The notes under the pieces: generated by a model | Seen by the model: only the letters and a program-made list of their open reading frames with translations | Databases searched by the model: none | What the model was told of the DNA's origin: nothing | Origin: Bathynomus jamesi | Lineage: Eukaryota > Arthropoda > Malacostraca > Isopoda > Cirolanidae | Assembly: GCA_023014485.1 (NCBI GenBank) | Contig: JAJOZX010002708.1 | Span: forward strand, 322,001 to 386,000 | Direction of reading: 5' to 3' | Length of the DNA stretch: 64,000 bases | Made by a program: the position numbers and the translations under genes | In this document: piece by piece, positions 1 to 10,385 of the stretch | Layout: each line of letters opens with the position of its first letter | Position numbering within the stretch: the first letter of the stretch is position 1

Positions 1-57
1 TGTATAGGAGATATTCCGCGCAAGACGAGAGAGAGAGAACGAAACAAATGAAAAAAT

Positions 58-133
58 GAGGTAACCACCCGGGAATCGAACCCGGGATCTTCCGATTGCC
101 GGTCAGATGCGATACCATTACACCATGGGCCTC
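58..133 (-). repeat. tRNA-like repeat copy 1 (inverted)
   Basis: On the minus strand this 76-bp block has a tRNA-like A box (TGGTGTAATGG), a 5-bp anticodon stem (TCTGA/TCGGA), a 7-nt loop CCGGCAA and a B box (GGTTCGATTCC) in a perfect T arm. By position the anticodon would be GGC, but nucleotide 33 is C instead of the near-universal U, and the acceptor stem pairs poorly. The block resembles arthropod tRNA-Arg in the D and anticodon regions. I read it as a tRNA-derived repeat rather than a working tRNA. It is the inverted copy of the unit at 343-418. Confidence 0.6.
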
Positions 134-342
134 ACTCTTCCAAATGCCGTAATTCTTCTACATACTCGCAGAAACCAATGCCCCAAGGGCGGAATATCTC
201 CTATACAAGCGTCGTTCTTTACGTTATTTATACTGCGTGTTCTTTGCAGTTGAATGTATATAATGTTACGGCATGCGGGAGGTGCCCCCTTGGGGCATTG
301 GTTTCTGCGAGTATGTAGAAGAATTACGGCATTTGGAAGAGT

Positions 343-418
343 GAGGCCCATGGTGTAATGGTATCGCATCTGACCGGCAATCGGAAGATCCCGGGTTCGA
401 TTCCCGGGTGGTTACCTC
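343..418 (+). repeat. tRNA-like repeat copy 2
   Basis: Identical in sequence to the inverted copy at 58-133, in the opposite orientation. The flanks are also inverted copies (about 1-186 against 286-474), so the region can fold into a long hairpin. Same non-canonical loop CCGGCAA. Part of a roughly 268-bp unit repeated in direct orientation at 454-686. Confidence 0.6.
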
Positions 419-610
419 ATTTTTTCATTTGTTTCGTTCTCTCTCTCTCGTCTTGCGCGGAATATCTCCTATACAAGCGTCGTTCTTTACGTTATTTATA
501 CTGCGTGTTCTTTGCAGTTGAATGTATATAATGTTACGGCATGCGGGAGGTGCCCCCTTGGGGCATTGGTTTCTGCGAGTATGTAGAAGAATTACGGCAT
601 TTGGAAGAGT

Positions 611-686
611 GAGGCCCATGGTGTAATGGTATCGCATCTGACCGGCAATCGGAAGATCCCGGGTTCGATTCCCGGATGGTTACCTC
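611..686 (+). repeat. tRNA-like repeat copy 3
   Basis: Direct tandem copy of the 343-418 unit, 268 bp downstream, with one T-arm change (CCCGGATGG in place of CCCGGGTGG) that weakens the stem end. A and B boxes are unchanged. The 188-350 and 456-618 spacers are nearly identical. Confidence 0.6.
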
Positions 687-690
687 ATTG

Positions 691-859
691 ATGGGGGAGG
701 GGTTAGCCCCTAAGTTGTATGAATGGGGGTGAGGAGGTTTTGGGAGATACCAGATTCAGAAATGTTGACACAATGTGAAGCTCAAAATTTTCACGGCTGG
801 GTTCTTTTTTTGTAGTTTAGCCTGTCTAACCGTCAGCGAAGTGACGGGAACTGTACTAG
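691..859 (+). mobile_element. Helitron-like 3' end, copy 1
   Basis: The right end has a hairpin (CCGTCA at 830-835, loop GCGAAG, TGACGG at 842-847) followed 8 nt later by CTAG at 856-859 and a flanking T. A short hairpin about 10 nt before CTRR, with a T flank, is the usual Helitron 3' end. No RepHel protein or convincing 5' TC end is visible, so this would be a non-autonomous fragment. A second copy lies at 1096-1265. Confidence 0.45.
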
Positions 860-1023
860 TATATTATAATAAGAGAGCTGTCCGTCTGTCTGTCCGTCTG
901 TCCGTCACACTTTCAGAAATTGTGAGAAAAAATTGAGAAAAAAATTCAGAAATTGTAAAAAAAATTCAGAAATTGTATTACGGGCGGCAATGTGAAGCTC
1001 AAGATTTTCATGACTGTGTTCTT

Positions 1024-1113
1024 TTCTGTAGTTTAGCAATGGGGGAAGGGTGGGGGTAATGGGGGAGGGGTGGGGTAATGGGGAGGGGTGGGGTAATGGG
1101 GGAGGGGGTTAGC
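1024..1113 (+). repeat. G-rich minisatellite with G-quadruplex potential
   Basis: Tandem degenerate units of about 19 bp built on GGTAATGGGGGAGGGGT. There are more than ten runs of three or more G within 80 bases, easily satisfying the G-quadruplex pattern on the plus strand. It lies between the two Helitron-like ends. Confidence 0.75.
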
Positions 1114-1265
1114 CCCCAAGTTGTATGAATGGGGGTGAGGAGGTTTTGGGAGATACCAGATTCAGAAATGTTGACACAATGTGAAGCTCAAAATTTTCAC
1201 GGCTGGGTTCTTTTTTTGTAGTTTAGCCTGTCTAACCGTCAGCGAAGCGGCGGGAACTGTACTTG
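1096..1265 (+). mobile_element. Helitron-like 3' end, copy 2
   Basis: Direct repeat of 691-859 at high identity. The hairpin here is CCGTC/GCGGCGG and the end is CTTG followed by T, both degraded relative to copy 1. The two copies plus a partial third (about 987-1035) form a tandem structure. Confidence 0.45.
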
Positions 1266-1285
1266 TATATATATATATATATATA

Positions 1286-1906
1286 CAGTGGAACCTCGCT
1301 TAACGAGCATAATTCGTTCCCGAATTGTGCTCGTTATGCAAAATGCTCGTTAAGCAAGGCAATTTTTTCCATAGGAATCAATGTAAAATATGATAATGCG
1401 TTCCATGCTTAAAAAATACTTAAAATAATATTTATAATGATATTTAAAGGCGTTTTTTAAATTATTATTGCATGAAATGAAAAGATTATTAATAAAAATT
1501 AACCCAAAAGAGAATGTAAATAATTAGTAAACGGTGAAATTTATAAATAACTTACGAAGAGAGAAGGTGCTCCTGACGCACGCAAAGGAAATGAAGAGAC
1601 AGGGAGGAGGAGAGGGTTATTGAGGGGAAGGAGGAGAATCGTCTTCGTTCAATGCAATAACATTCTCGACGAGCTCACAGTCACTAGCTTTAAATTTTTT
1701 AGAGGCACTTTCACTTTCTTTTGGATCCTTTTTCACGAGGAAACTGTCTAGAGACATTTGTTTTTGTCTACGCTTTAAATTTTGACGAAATATTTTGCTC
1801 GTTAAGCAAAGTGTCGCTCGTTATGCAAGGTAATTTTCCCCCATTCTTTTGGCTCGTTATACGAATTTCTCGTTATACGAGGCACTCGTTAAGCGAGGTT
1901 CCACTG
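1286..1906. mobile_element. Tigger/pogo-type MITE
   Basis: Starts CAGTGGAACCTCGCTTAACG and ends with the inverted sequence CTTAACG...TTCCACTG in an inverted repeat with several subterminal GCTCGTTA repeats. Both ends are flanked by TA, the expected duplication. CAGTG termini and TA target fit Tigger/pogo elements. Apparent reading frames inside (such as 1721-1939) show no transposase motif, so it is non-autonomous. It is inserted in a (TA)n tract. Confidence 0.8.
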
Positions 1907-2586
1907 TACACACTTCTGCAAATGAAGAGGTTGATGTAGACATTGCAGATATATATATATATATATATATATATCATTCAAATAATTGTTTATTTATTTC
2001 AAGGTATAGGCAAAGCCTATCTACCTACATCTATCTAGGCCATGCTTGTACAAAATTTCATACTCTTTTATACAGTCAAGGAAAATTCAGTGCTACCATA
2101 AATTTACAAAAATAACACCATCGTTGAAATTTCGAAAGCCAGTGAGACTAAATTTGTGAAACTTCATTCAAAATCTGAGTGGCTCGTGAATTTAAAGTAA
2201 ATTTTGTCTCACTGACTTAAAAATTCTGTTCAGAATCGTTTGTATGAAATTATTAACATGCTATAATGTGAGTGTTGTGACTGCAAAATTGAGAATTTAT
2301 TAATAATGTAAAATATAGTAAACTTTTAACGTATCTGAAAAACAAAAGTTAGTTAGGTTATAAATGCTAAATAGCCTAAGGTAGTTGTTCCCAAAAGAGA
2401 ATAGTGACTGAGCGTATGAAAACAGCCAAACAGGTCTCAACGTGTTTATACTGGAATATGTGACTTTATTTGTCACCCAGTGAGGTGTGGGAGTATCAGT
2501 CACGTAATGCCAAACCTCCCGTTTCGTTCAATCTTGTATTTATAGTTTATTTAGTTTCAATAGCATTTAATATATATATATATATA
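1907..2586. other. AT-rich spacer with (TA)n tracts
   Basis: Contains (TA)n at about 1949-1973 and again at 2570-2586, and a short inverted repeat around 2140-2217 (CAGTGAGAC / GTCTCACTG). I see no gene. Confidence 0.6.
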
Positions 2587-3534
2587 AGCACACCGGACAA
2601 AAAATTAGTCACCCCTAATAGCACCGATAGTAGGAAGTTCAAGGTCACACAGAGGGCGCTGATGTAGCATTGGTAAGTGACAAGTAGCGGTGACGTAGCA
2701 CACAGGATCAGATCTGTTTCGTGAGGTAGTGAAGAACAAAGTGTGTGTTGGATATAGTCTGCAAAATGGGTTGTGAGGCAGACGTTACTCAGTGGCAAAA
2801 AGGAGCCATCGTGTTTGGCAGAGCCCAAGGACACAAAATGTCTGAAGTAGCCCAATTTGTTGGTGTGTCAACGCGTACTGTCGAGCGAGTTTACAAAGAG
2901 TGGTGTAGTTCGCAATCAACTGAAAATCGACGGCGTAACTGTGGCCGGAAAACAATTCTCGACAATAGGGACCGCCGCCATGTTTCTCGTCTAGTAACTG
3001 CAAATCGTTTTCAAACCAGAGAACAATTGCTCCAAGAAACCAATGAGGTTCTCCAGCGACCAATTTCCGAACGGACATTGCGACGAGAACTGCATGCGAT
3101 GGACATCTGGAGCAGGGTACCACGGAAGAGGCCGCTGTTAACAGCAAGTCACAAATTGGCACGTTATAAATGGGCTCAGAGACACAAAAACTGGACTGCG
3201 GCAGATTGGAAACGTGTAATTTGGTCCGATGAGTCCCGTTTTTGTTTGTTCTCCAATGATGGGAGGCGACGAGTACATCGCAGGTCCAATGAAGCCTTTA
3301 ATCCTGAATGCGTCGAAGGTGTTGTTCAGGCTGGAGGTGGTTCCGTGATGTTCTGGGGATGTTTTTCGTACCACGAAATGGGCCCTCTCGTTCCAGTGAC
3401 GATGAATTTGAACCAGCAGGCGTACCTCCGCATACTAAACTCGCCGGATTCGTGCGGTTATCAAGGCCAGAGGCGCCGTCACACGTTATTAGGTACATTC
3501 TGAGAGGGGTGACTAATTTTTTGTCCGGTGAGCT
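2587..3534 (+). mobile_element. Tc1-like element, internally deleted
   Basis: Bounded by about 30-bp terminal inverted repeats (AGCACACCGGACAAAAAATT and inverse) with TA on each side inside TA-rich DNA. At 948 bp it is shorter than a usual full Tc1 element (about 1.3-1.7 kb) because the end of the transposase gene is missing. The inner 26 bp of the two ends are identical, so the copy is not very old. Confidence 0.9.
2745..3503 (+). pseudogene. Tc1-like transposase, C-terminally deleted
   Basis: The open frame gives 252 residues; the likely start is the ATG at 2766 (MGCEADVTQW). An N-terminal paired helix-turn-helix is visible (VGVSTRTVERVYKEW; then RPISERTLRREL). The first catalytic Asp lies in VIWSDESRF, followed by the family motif GGGSVMFWGCF. 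The expected second Asp (DNAPxH) and the final Glu (SPDLNPIE) are absent. Translation jumps from QQAYLRIL into about 20 unrelated residues, so roughly 90 residues of the usual 340 were lost by an internal deletion. It cannot be catalytically active. Confidence 0.9.
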
Positions 3535-3535
<1 letters not shown>

Positions 3536-3566
<31 letters not shown>

Positions 3567-3567
3567 A
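3536..3567. repeat. (TA)n microsatellite
   Basis: Simple TA repeat between the Tc1-like and DD41D elements, likely their shared TA-rich target. Confidence 0.9.
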
Positions 3568-4428
<861 letters not shown>

Positions 4429-4619
4429 CGACGTTCTCGGTGTGCCTTCCTCTTCCCCTAGAAGGATCTTACCAGCTGGACAGACAACAACGATTTTCAG
4501 GTTGCATAGAGGGCAGTTTTCAATATTAGACCTGTGAATGATTTGGCGGAGAGGGAAGATACCCTTATCCAAGAAGTTAACTCCCTACTTACCAGAAATG
4601 AGGAGCAAAAACAGTACCT

Positions 4620-6015
4620 CCTGCTACGAATCAATAATTAGGGATCGTATAGTCGAACACTTAGAATTGCATAACTTGGTTAGAAATATGCAGCACAGTT
4701 TTAGGCGAAACAAATCTTGCTTAACTAATCTTTTAGAATTTTTTCAAAGCGTGGTTGAAATTTATGATAGTCATCGGGCGGTAGATGTAATGTATTTAGA
4801 TTTTTAAAAAAACGTTTGACACCGTGCCGCACAAAAGACTCATTGAAAAACTAAGGCTCATGGAATCAGGGATGTGGTAATAAATTGGATAGAAGAGTGG
4901 TTGCGAGGTAGGAAACAGAGGGTGGTCGTTGATGGAGCGGAGTCGTGTTGGGCTAATGTAGCGAGCGGCATTCCTCAGGGTTCTGTATTGGGCCCCTTGC
5001 TTCTTCTTATTTATATTAACAATTTAGATATGCCTAGTCAGTACAGTTTCAAAGTTTGCGGATGACACGAAGTTGGGTGGTAGGGCGATTAATGACGAAG
5101 ATAGAGGTAAAATCCAGGAAGATCTAAATAAAATCGTTGATTGGTCAGTCACATGGCAAATGAGATTTAACGTCGATAAGTGCAAAATTTTACATATAGG
5201 TTCGCGTAACAGTAATTTTGCGTATAGTATGTCAGTGAAGGAGTTGGCAAGCGTAAAGCAGGAAAAGGATTTAGGAGTTATAGTCACTGGTTATTTAAAA
5301 GTGGCGAAACAAAGTACAGCAGCGGTCAATAAAGCGAACAAAGTGCTAAGTTTTATAGCTCCGAATTTTGAGTACAAATCGCGCGATATTATTGTTCCTT
5401 TTTATAAATCATTAGTTAGACCCCATTTGGAATACGCGATCCAATTTTGGAATCCGCACATGCGAAAAGATATAGACAAAATCGAAAGAGTTCAAAGACG
5501 AGCAACTAAGATGATTCCGTTGCTTAGGTCGAAGTCGTACGAGGATAGGCTTAAGGAGTTAAAATTTACTACACTCGATATTCGGAGCCTCAGGGATGAT
5601 TTAATTCAGGTTTTTAAAATTATGAATGGGTTCGATAACGTAGATAGAGATAGCTTTTTCGAAATAGTTCAATATAATAGGACTAGAAATAACGGGTGTA
5701 AGTTTACAAGTAGAAGGTTCGAGACAGCAGTTGCCAAAAACTTTTTTACGCATAGAATAGTAAATAGGTGGAATAGTTTGCCGGTAGAAGTAATTAGTAG
5801 CACGTCTATAAGCATGTTTAAAAATCGATTAGACGCACATGTTCATAGATTGGTTATAGTTTAAGGTAGTAAAATTAAGGTTTTTGTAGTTCGGAACCCA
5901 CGTAAAATTGTAGGTCCTCTCCGCCACCACGGAGGACATGCACAATACACAATTACGAACACAGTTAGGTAGACCAGCCGTAAGTGAATCCTAGGGTATT
6001 TGTTGGTCTGAAACA
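4620..6015 (+). mobile_element. Non-LTR retrotransposon (LINE), 5'-truncated
   Basis: Homology begins inside reverse transcriptase at ESIIRDRI and includes the palm motifs GIPQGSVLGP and FADDTK. The 5' two thirds (ORF1, endonuclease, RT N-terminus) are missing, as expected for incomplete target-primed reverse transcription. The 3' tail after 5864 carries GTAGGTCCTCTCCG, also found at the end of the 5S-derived SINE at 12431-12639. The element ends near CATTATAACATTATAGG. Confidence 0.85.
4626..5864 (+). pseudogene. LINE reverse transcriptase, CR1/L2/jockey-like
   Basis: Frames 4538-4807, 4874-5065 and 5073-5864 join into one RT with shifts near 4805, 4865 and 5060. Visible in order: SIIRDRI, QHSFRRNKSC, FDTVPHKRLI, the RT motif GIPQGSVLGPLL, the catalytic FADDTKLGG (about 5057), then a 260-residue C-terminal region with KSLVRPHLEYAIQFWNPH, ERVQRRATKMI and SLPVEVISSTS, typical of the jockey/CR1/L2 group. 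The exact clade cannot be set by eye. Confidence 0.88.
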
Positions 6016-6332
6016 TTATAACATTATAGGTTGTTGAAGATCATCGTTACGCTTTCCCCAAAGTCATTAATAGAGACCTGGTGGCGCGAACCAGGCAACA
6101 ATGAGTGCTTGCAAGGCATGATCCCCCTTTGAAAGGCTAGTACTCACTGCTGACACTGCTTTACACCAATCATTAACCATGATAGGGATACTAATCATTA
6201 GAATAGAACTAAACATTAGAAAAAACCTTTGTTCTGCGCAACAGTTTTAAAAATCTCGCCCTATAAAATCAAAGCACCCTAATATACATATATATACACA
6301 CACACACAAACGTTGAACTTGTTGCTTGAACC
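6016..6332. other. Unassigned spacer
   Basis: No coding signal. Contains a short TA/CA microsatellite near 6282-6309. Confidence 0.5.
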
Positions 6333-6882
6333 CAGTGGTGTAGTGCTAAATAAAAAAGTGAGGGAACGCATTTTGAAAGTGTTACTCAGATACGGGGGGG
6401 ACAATGGCGAGCGCGGCGAGCCCATACAGCTGGGGTCCGGGGGCACTGTAAGCCCCCCTGGAAATCTTTTGAAATCTGACCAATTTCAGGGATATTTTGA
6501 GGTCATATGCACTGGATATTAGGATATATTCCAAGGTTGAAGATGCAGTATTTCCAGTGTCATTAGATATACGACATCCAGTACGATCAATAAAAATAGC
6601 TAACAACTGGAATGATTAACTAACAAAAAATTAACAACTGGTACGCCGTGGTGACTGTTTCACCAGATCTTTATAGGCTAGCATTGCCTCAGTCGAAGCT
6701 AAAAGAAATGAAGCAGTTAATGATTCTTTCTCATATTTCTTCTAGGGGTGGGAATTAAAATTTCATGACGTTAGAGATTTGTAAGTTCGGATTTATTTGA
6801 AATAGTGAGGGAACGCCGTTCCGTCTACCAAAAAAAGTAAGGGAACGCCGTTCCCACGCGTTCCCACAGCACTACACCACTG
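6333..6882. mobile_element. hAT MITE copy 1 (8-bp TSD CTTGAACC)
   Basis: Perfect terminal inverted repeats CAGTGGTGTAGTGCT / AGCACTACACCACTG and a perfect 8-bp target duplication CTTGAACC at 6325-6332 and 6883-6890, the hAT signature. The 550-bp body has no transposase. A second copy lies at 20785-21339 with its own distinct 8-bp duplication. Confidence 0.92.
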
Positions 6883-6890
6883 CTTGAACC

Positions 6891-7339
6891 ACTAATATTA
6901 AGTATAAATTTGCAGAACACATTCACTGAAATTAGTTATACTTAAAAAAAAAAAGGCAAAGCGTAATGGGAGAAATTTGTCGTCGTTTTCTACATTAAAA
7001 ATTTAATTATAAACTGTAACAAAGGATGAAAAAAATCCAAATTGGGAAAGTGAAGAAGTTTATGACTCAAAATTGCTGCTCCAAATTTTCTCTGAAACGT
7101 AAAATTACGTCATTTTTCTTTCTTTTGCTATTTAATTGAGCTTTTATTGAGAATGGATTCACTGGAATAGAACATTTGGTACAGTTATTTATCAGTATTT
7201 ATTGCAGTGTCATTAGCGCCATTACTTTATTATAATATTTTAGCATTTATAATTTTATAATTTTGCCCTTCAAGTATATATATATATATATATATACACG
7301 CATAAGGACGCATGATTTTACAGAATGCAAAATTATTTA
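6891..7339. other. AT-rich spacer with (TA)n
   Basis: No gene seen. (TA)n at about 7276-7299. Confidence 0.6.
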
Positions 7340-7413
7340 TCACCAGGCTTCAAACCCAGCACCTCTTGAGTAGGAGGCGAGGTTGCTACTATTACGCCAC
7401 AACAAGGTAAAAG
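7340..7413 (-). repeat. tRNA-derived SINE head
   Basis: On the minus strand the block reads with an A box (TGGCGTAATAGTAGC) and a B-box-like GGGTTTGAAGCC about 35 nt later, bracketing an anticodon-like arm. The T arm pairs CTGGG with CCTGG imperfectly. This is most like the promoter head of a tRNA-derived SINE; the body and tail are not clearly defined. Confidence 0.4.
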
Positions 7414-7995
7414 TTAATACGACCTTGTAGATATTTCAACGCCAGAGCAAACACATAACGGTTTCGCGTCCAGAGGTATTTTACGAGGTACGAAACCCTC
7501 CCTGCACTCGAGGTAATATCAACATTTTTTCCTTATCTCTGGTGTAACACTGGGATTCCATAAATAGAATATTACGCATAAATGCAAAACCTTCTTTTGC
7601 CATATCATAGGATTACATTAACTGTTACTGGCGAATATTATGAGTAATTTATTATTAATTTTTAATATACACTATCAAGACATCTAGAATTGCATTCAAA
7701 TGTGATTTAAATACCTAAAAAAATACCATCCTCAAAGGGCTTAAATAATGCTGAAAACCTTCCTTGACCATATCCTACGACCATATTAAATTCAGTTAAT
7801 GAATTATTAACAGTAATTTATTTGTTTAATTCATAACATTAATTACTGTACATATCAATAAGCATTTTAATATTGCCTATCATGGTACGATTGGAATTTT
7901 GAATATAGCATTCTTTCGCTGTCCCGAATTGGCCTGCCCCGCTCCAAACTCTAAAAAACGTAGAACAACAACAACAATCAAACGGTGCTTTTATT
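7414..7995. other. Unassigned AT-rich spacer
   Basis: No gene or repeat recognised. It ends at the sharp edge of the Penelope-like inverted repeat. Confidence 0.5.
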
Positions 7996-8666
7996 AGAAT
8001 AAAAACCCACTCTAATAGACAGAGTTTATTTCCACGACAGTTTCGACGCCAACTGGCATCCTCCTCGGGTGGATACAGAAACACAAATGAAACAAACCAA
8101 GAGGGAAAAAACAGTTCAGGGATCGACGTTAAGAATTCGCACCTAGGTTGGATTCATTCTCTCGAGACAGGAGGGGCATTTTCATTAAGTACATTCGCAC
8201 AAATTTTAAAACTATCTTCCTGTTCTAAACATACAGATTCTATTATTTTTACATAATTATTACATTTATAATTAAATTTATTACATTTAATATTGCATAA
8301 TTATTAATTACAGAAATTATAAATTTATTATTACATTGGTTATTACATTGTTGTTTATTATACAGAAACTATAAACCGAAAAACGAATGAAAAAAGGCGA
8401 TTAGGAAATAATCCAGAGACCATTGAGAAATTCGCACCTAGGTTAGATATCGTTCTCCCGAAACCAGAAGGGCATTTTATTACAGGGTCAGCTTATAACT
8501 ACATTTCCACAAATTAAAAATATCTTCTTGTTCTATACATACAGATCCTAATGTTTTGACATAATTACTGCATATATTTATTTCCACATTAATTACTTCC
8601 ATTATTACATTTACTAAAAGCGAGTAAGGAAACATTCCAATCCAGAGACATTTAAGAAATTCACAC

Positions 8667-10385
8667 TTAGGTTCGAACACGTTCCCACGACTCCGTAAGG
8701 GATTTATTGACCAAGAATCTCATTAAAGGGTCTAACTTATAAGTACCTTCGCACAAATTAAAATTATCTACTTTTTCTATACACACAGATTCTATTATTT
8801 TTCTTTTGACATAATTATTACATTTATAAAGTACCTTACTTGATTCCCAATCTATAGCATGATTATTTTGGCTAGCGTGATAAAAAATGGCATTATTAGT
8901 ATTACAACTTCTGAAGGCATATTTGTGTTCTTTGATACGGGTTTCAATATTTCTTCCAGTTTCTCCCACGTATACTAAATCACAACTTTTACAGGGAATG
9001 CTGTAGACACAGGCTTGTTCCTCTTTTGCAACGTTATTCCTAACCAATTTACTTTTCACGGTAGACGAATATTTGAACGCCAAAGCAAACTTAAATTCTT
9101 TCGTCAACGGTTTTACTCTTTCTAAGCCGGCAATGTAAGGCAAACTCACATATTGTTTTTGGTTAACTGAAGGTTCCCGAGGGGCATAAAAAGATTTTCT
9201 GGCTTTAAAATACGCCTTTCTGATAAACCACTCAGGATATTTTAAATCCTTAAAAATGTTCCAAATCTTTGAATTTTCCGGATCCAGCAAATGTGGGCTA
9301 CAAATCCTGAGTGCTCTTAGAAACATGGAAGAAATAATTGAGCTTTTAACCCCTTCATCATGATATGAAAAATAATGAATGTACGAATTACAATGAGTAG
9401 GTTTTCTATAGACCGTGAAATTGGGCTTTCCGCTTTCGTTAATGACCAAAACATCTAGAAAAGGTAATTGTTTGTCGTTCTCCCATTCATATTTAAATTT
9501 AATAGAGGGAACAAGATTATTTAATGACTGAAAGAAAGTGTCAAAGTTGTTCCAGTGGTCAGGCCAAAATGAGAAAATATCATCTACATAACGAAACCAA
9601 ATTAGATTCCTGGGACATATTGTTTGCAACAATTCCGACTCATAATACTCCATATATAATGTACTCAGTATTGGGGATAAAGGGGACCCCATTCCCATAC
9701 CAAAACGTTGCAAATAAAATTCTTCACCGAAGGAGAAGGCATTATTGGTGACACAGAGTTTTATCAGTTCTAAAAATACAGATGTGGGCATGCCTAGTTC
9801 TACGTTACATGTTGGCAATTTTCCTATCTAAAAAACTAAGTACATCATCAATGGGAACTTTCGTAAACAAGGACTCAACATCAAAACTTATCATTCTTCC
9901 CCGTTTTAAATCTAAGGACATAACTTTGTTAATAAAGTCACAGGAATTAGTGATGTGCGAGCCTGAAAATTTACCAACTAATGGGGATAATTTATCTGCA
10001 AGAAATTTAGATAACCTGTAACTAAAGGAACCCCTGTGTGAAATAATGGGACGGAGTGGTATATTAATCTTATGGGTTTTGGGTAGGCCGTAAATGTGGG
10101 GGAGTTTGGGGTTAATCTGTAGAAATCTTTTAGGATCAATCGCCGGGACATCTTTTAATAAGTTCCTGATGGTTTTGTTGAATTCGGCAGAAAGACGCTT
10201 TAGGGGGGACGATCTCACTTTGGTGTAGGTGAATTCATCACTAAGTAACGCTTCCATTTTTTGTTTATAATCACACTTGTCCAAAATAACCACAGTGTTA
10301 CTTTTGTCCGCTTTAGTGACAAATATTGCTTCATTCTTCCTGAGCTTGTCTAAAGCTAACCGGAATCTTTTGGGAATAGAGTCTA
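8667..10385 (-). pseudogene. Penelope-like reverse transcriptase with GIY-YIG endonuclease
   Basis: Two frames, 10293-9805 and 9818-8667, join with a shift at about 9815. The N-terminal part has the PLE motif YGLPKTHK and PLRPIISHRGS. RT follows with MISFDVESLFTKVP, GMGSPLSPILS and the catalytic FRYVDDIF (YVDD at about 9579-9590). The C-terminal GIY-YIG nuclease shows VYSIPCKSCDLVYVGETGRN with REH-like RIKEHK (about 9025-8900) and ends in KIIESVCIEK. RT plus GIY-YIG defines endonuclease-bearing Penelope-like elements. The start is missing because the frame runs into the inverted arm. One frameshift makes this copy inactive as written. Confidence 0.92.

Noticed and set aside
343..418. Functional tRNA gene (Ala-GGC or Arg).
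   Set aside because: The anticodon loop has C33, the acceptor stem is mispaired and the copies lie in inverted repeats, so tRNA-derived repeat is the better reading.
118..637. Two identical 70-residue frames at 118-369 and 425-637 (minus strand).
   Set aside because: They are reading frames through the tRNA-like repeat units and show no protein features.
6382..6606. Gene on the minus strand within the hAT MITE (74 residues, repeated near 20746-20991).
   Set aside because: Present in both MITE copies only as part of the repeat and lacks a conserved domain; treated as MITE sequence.
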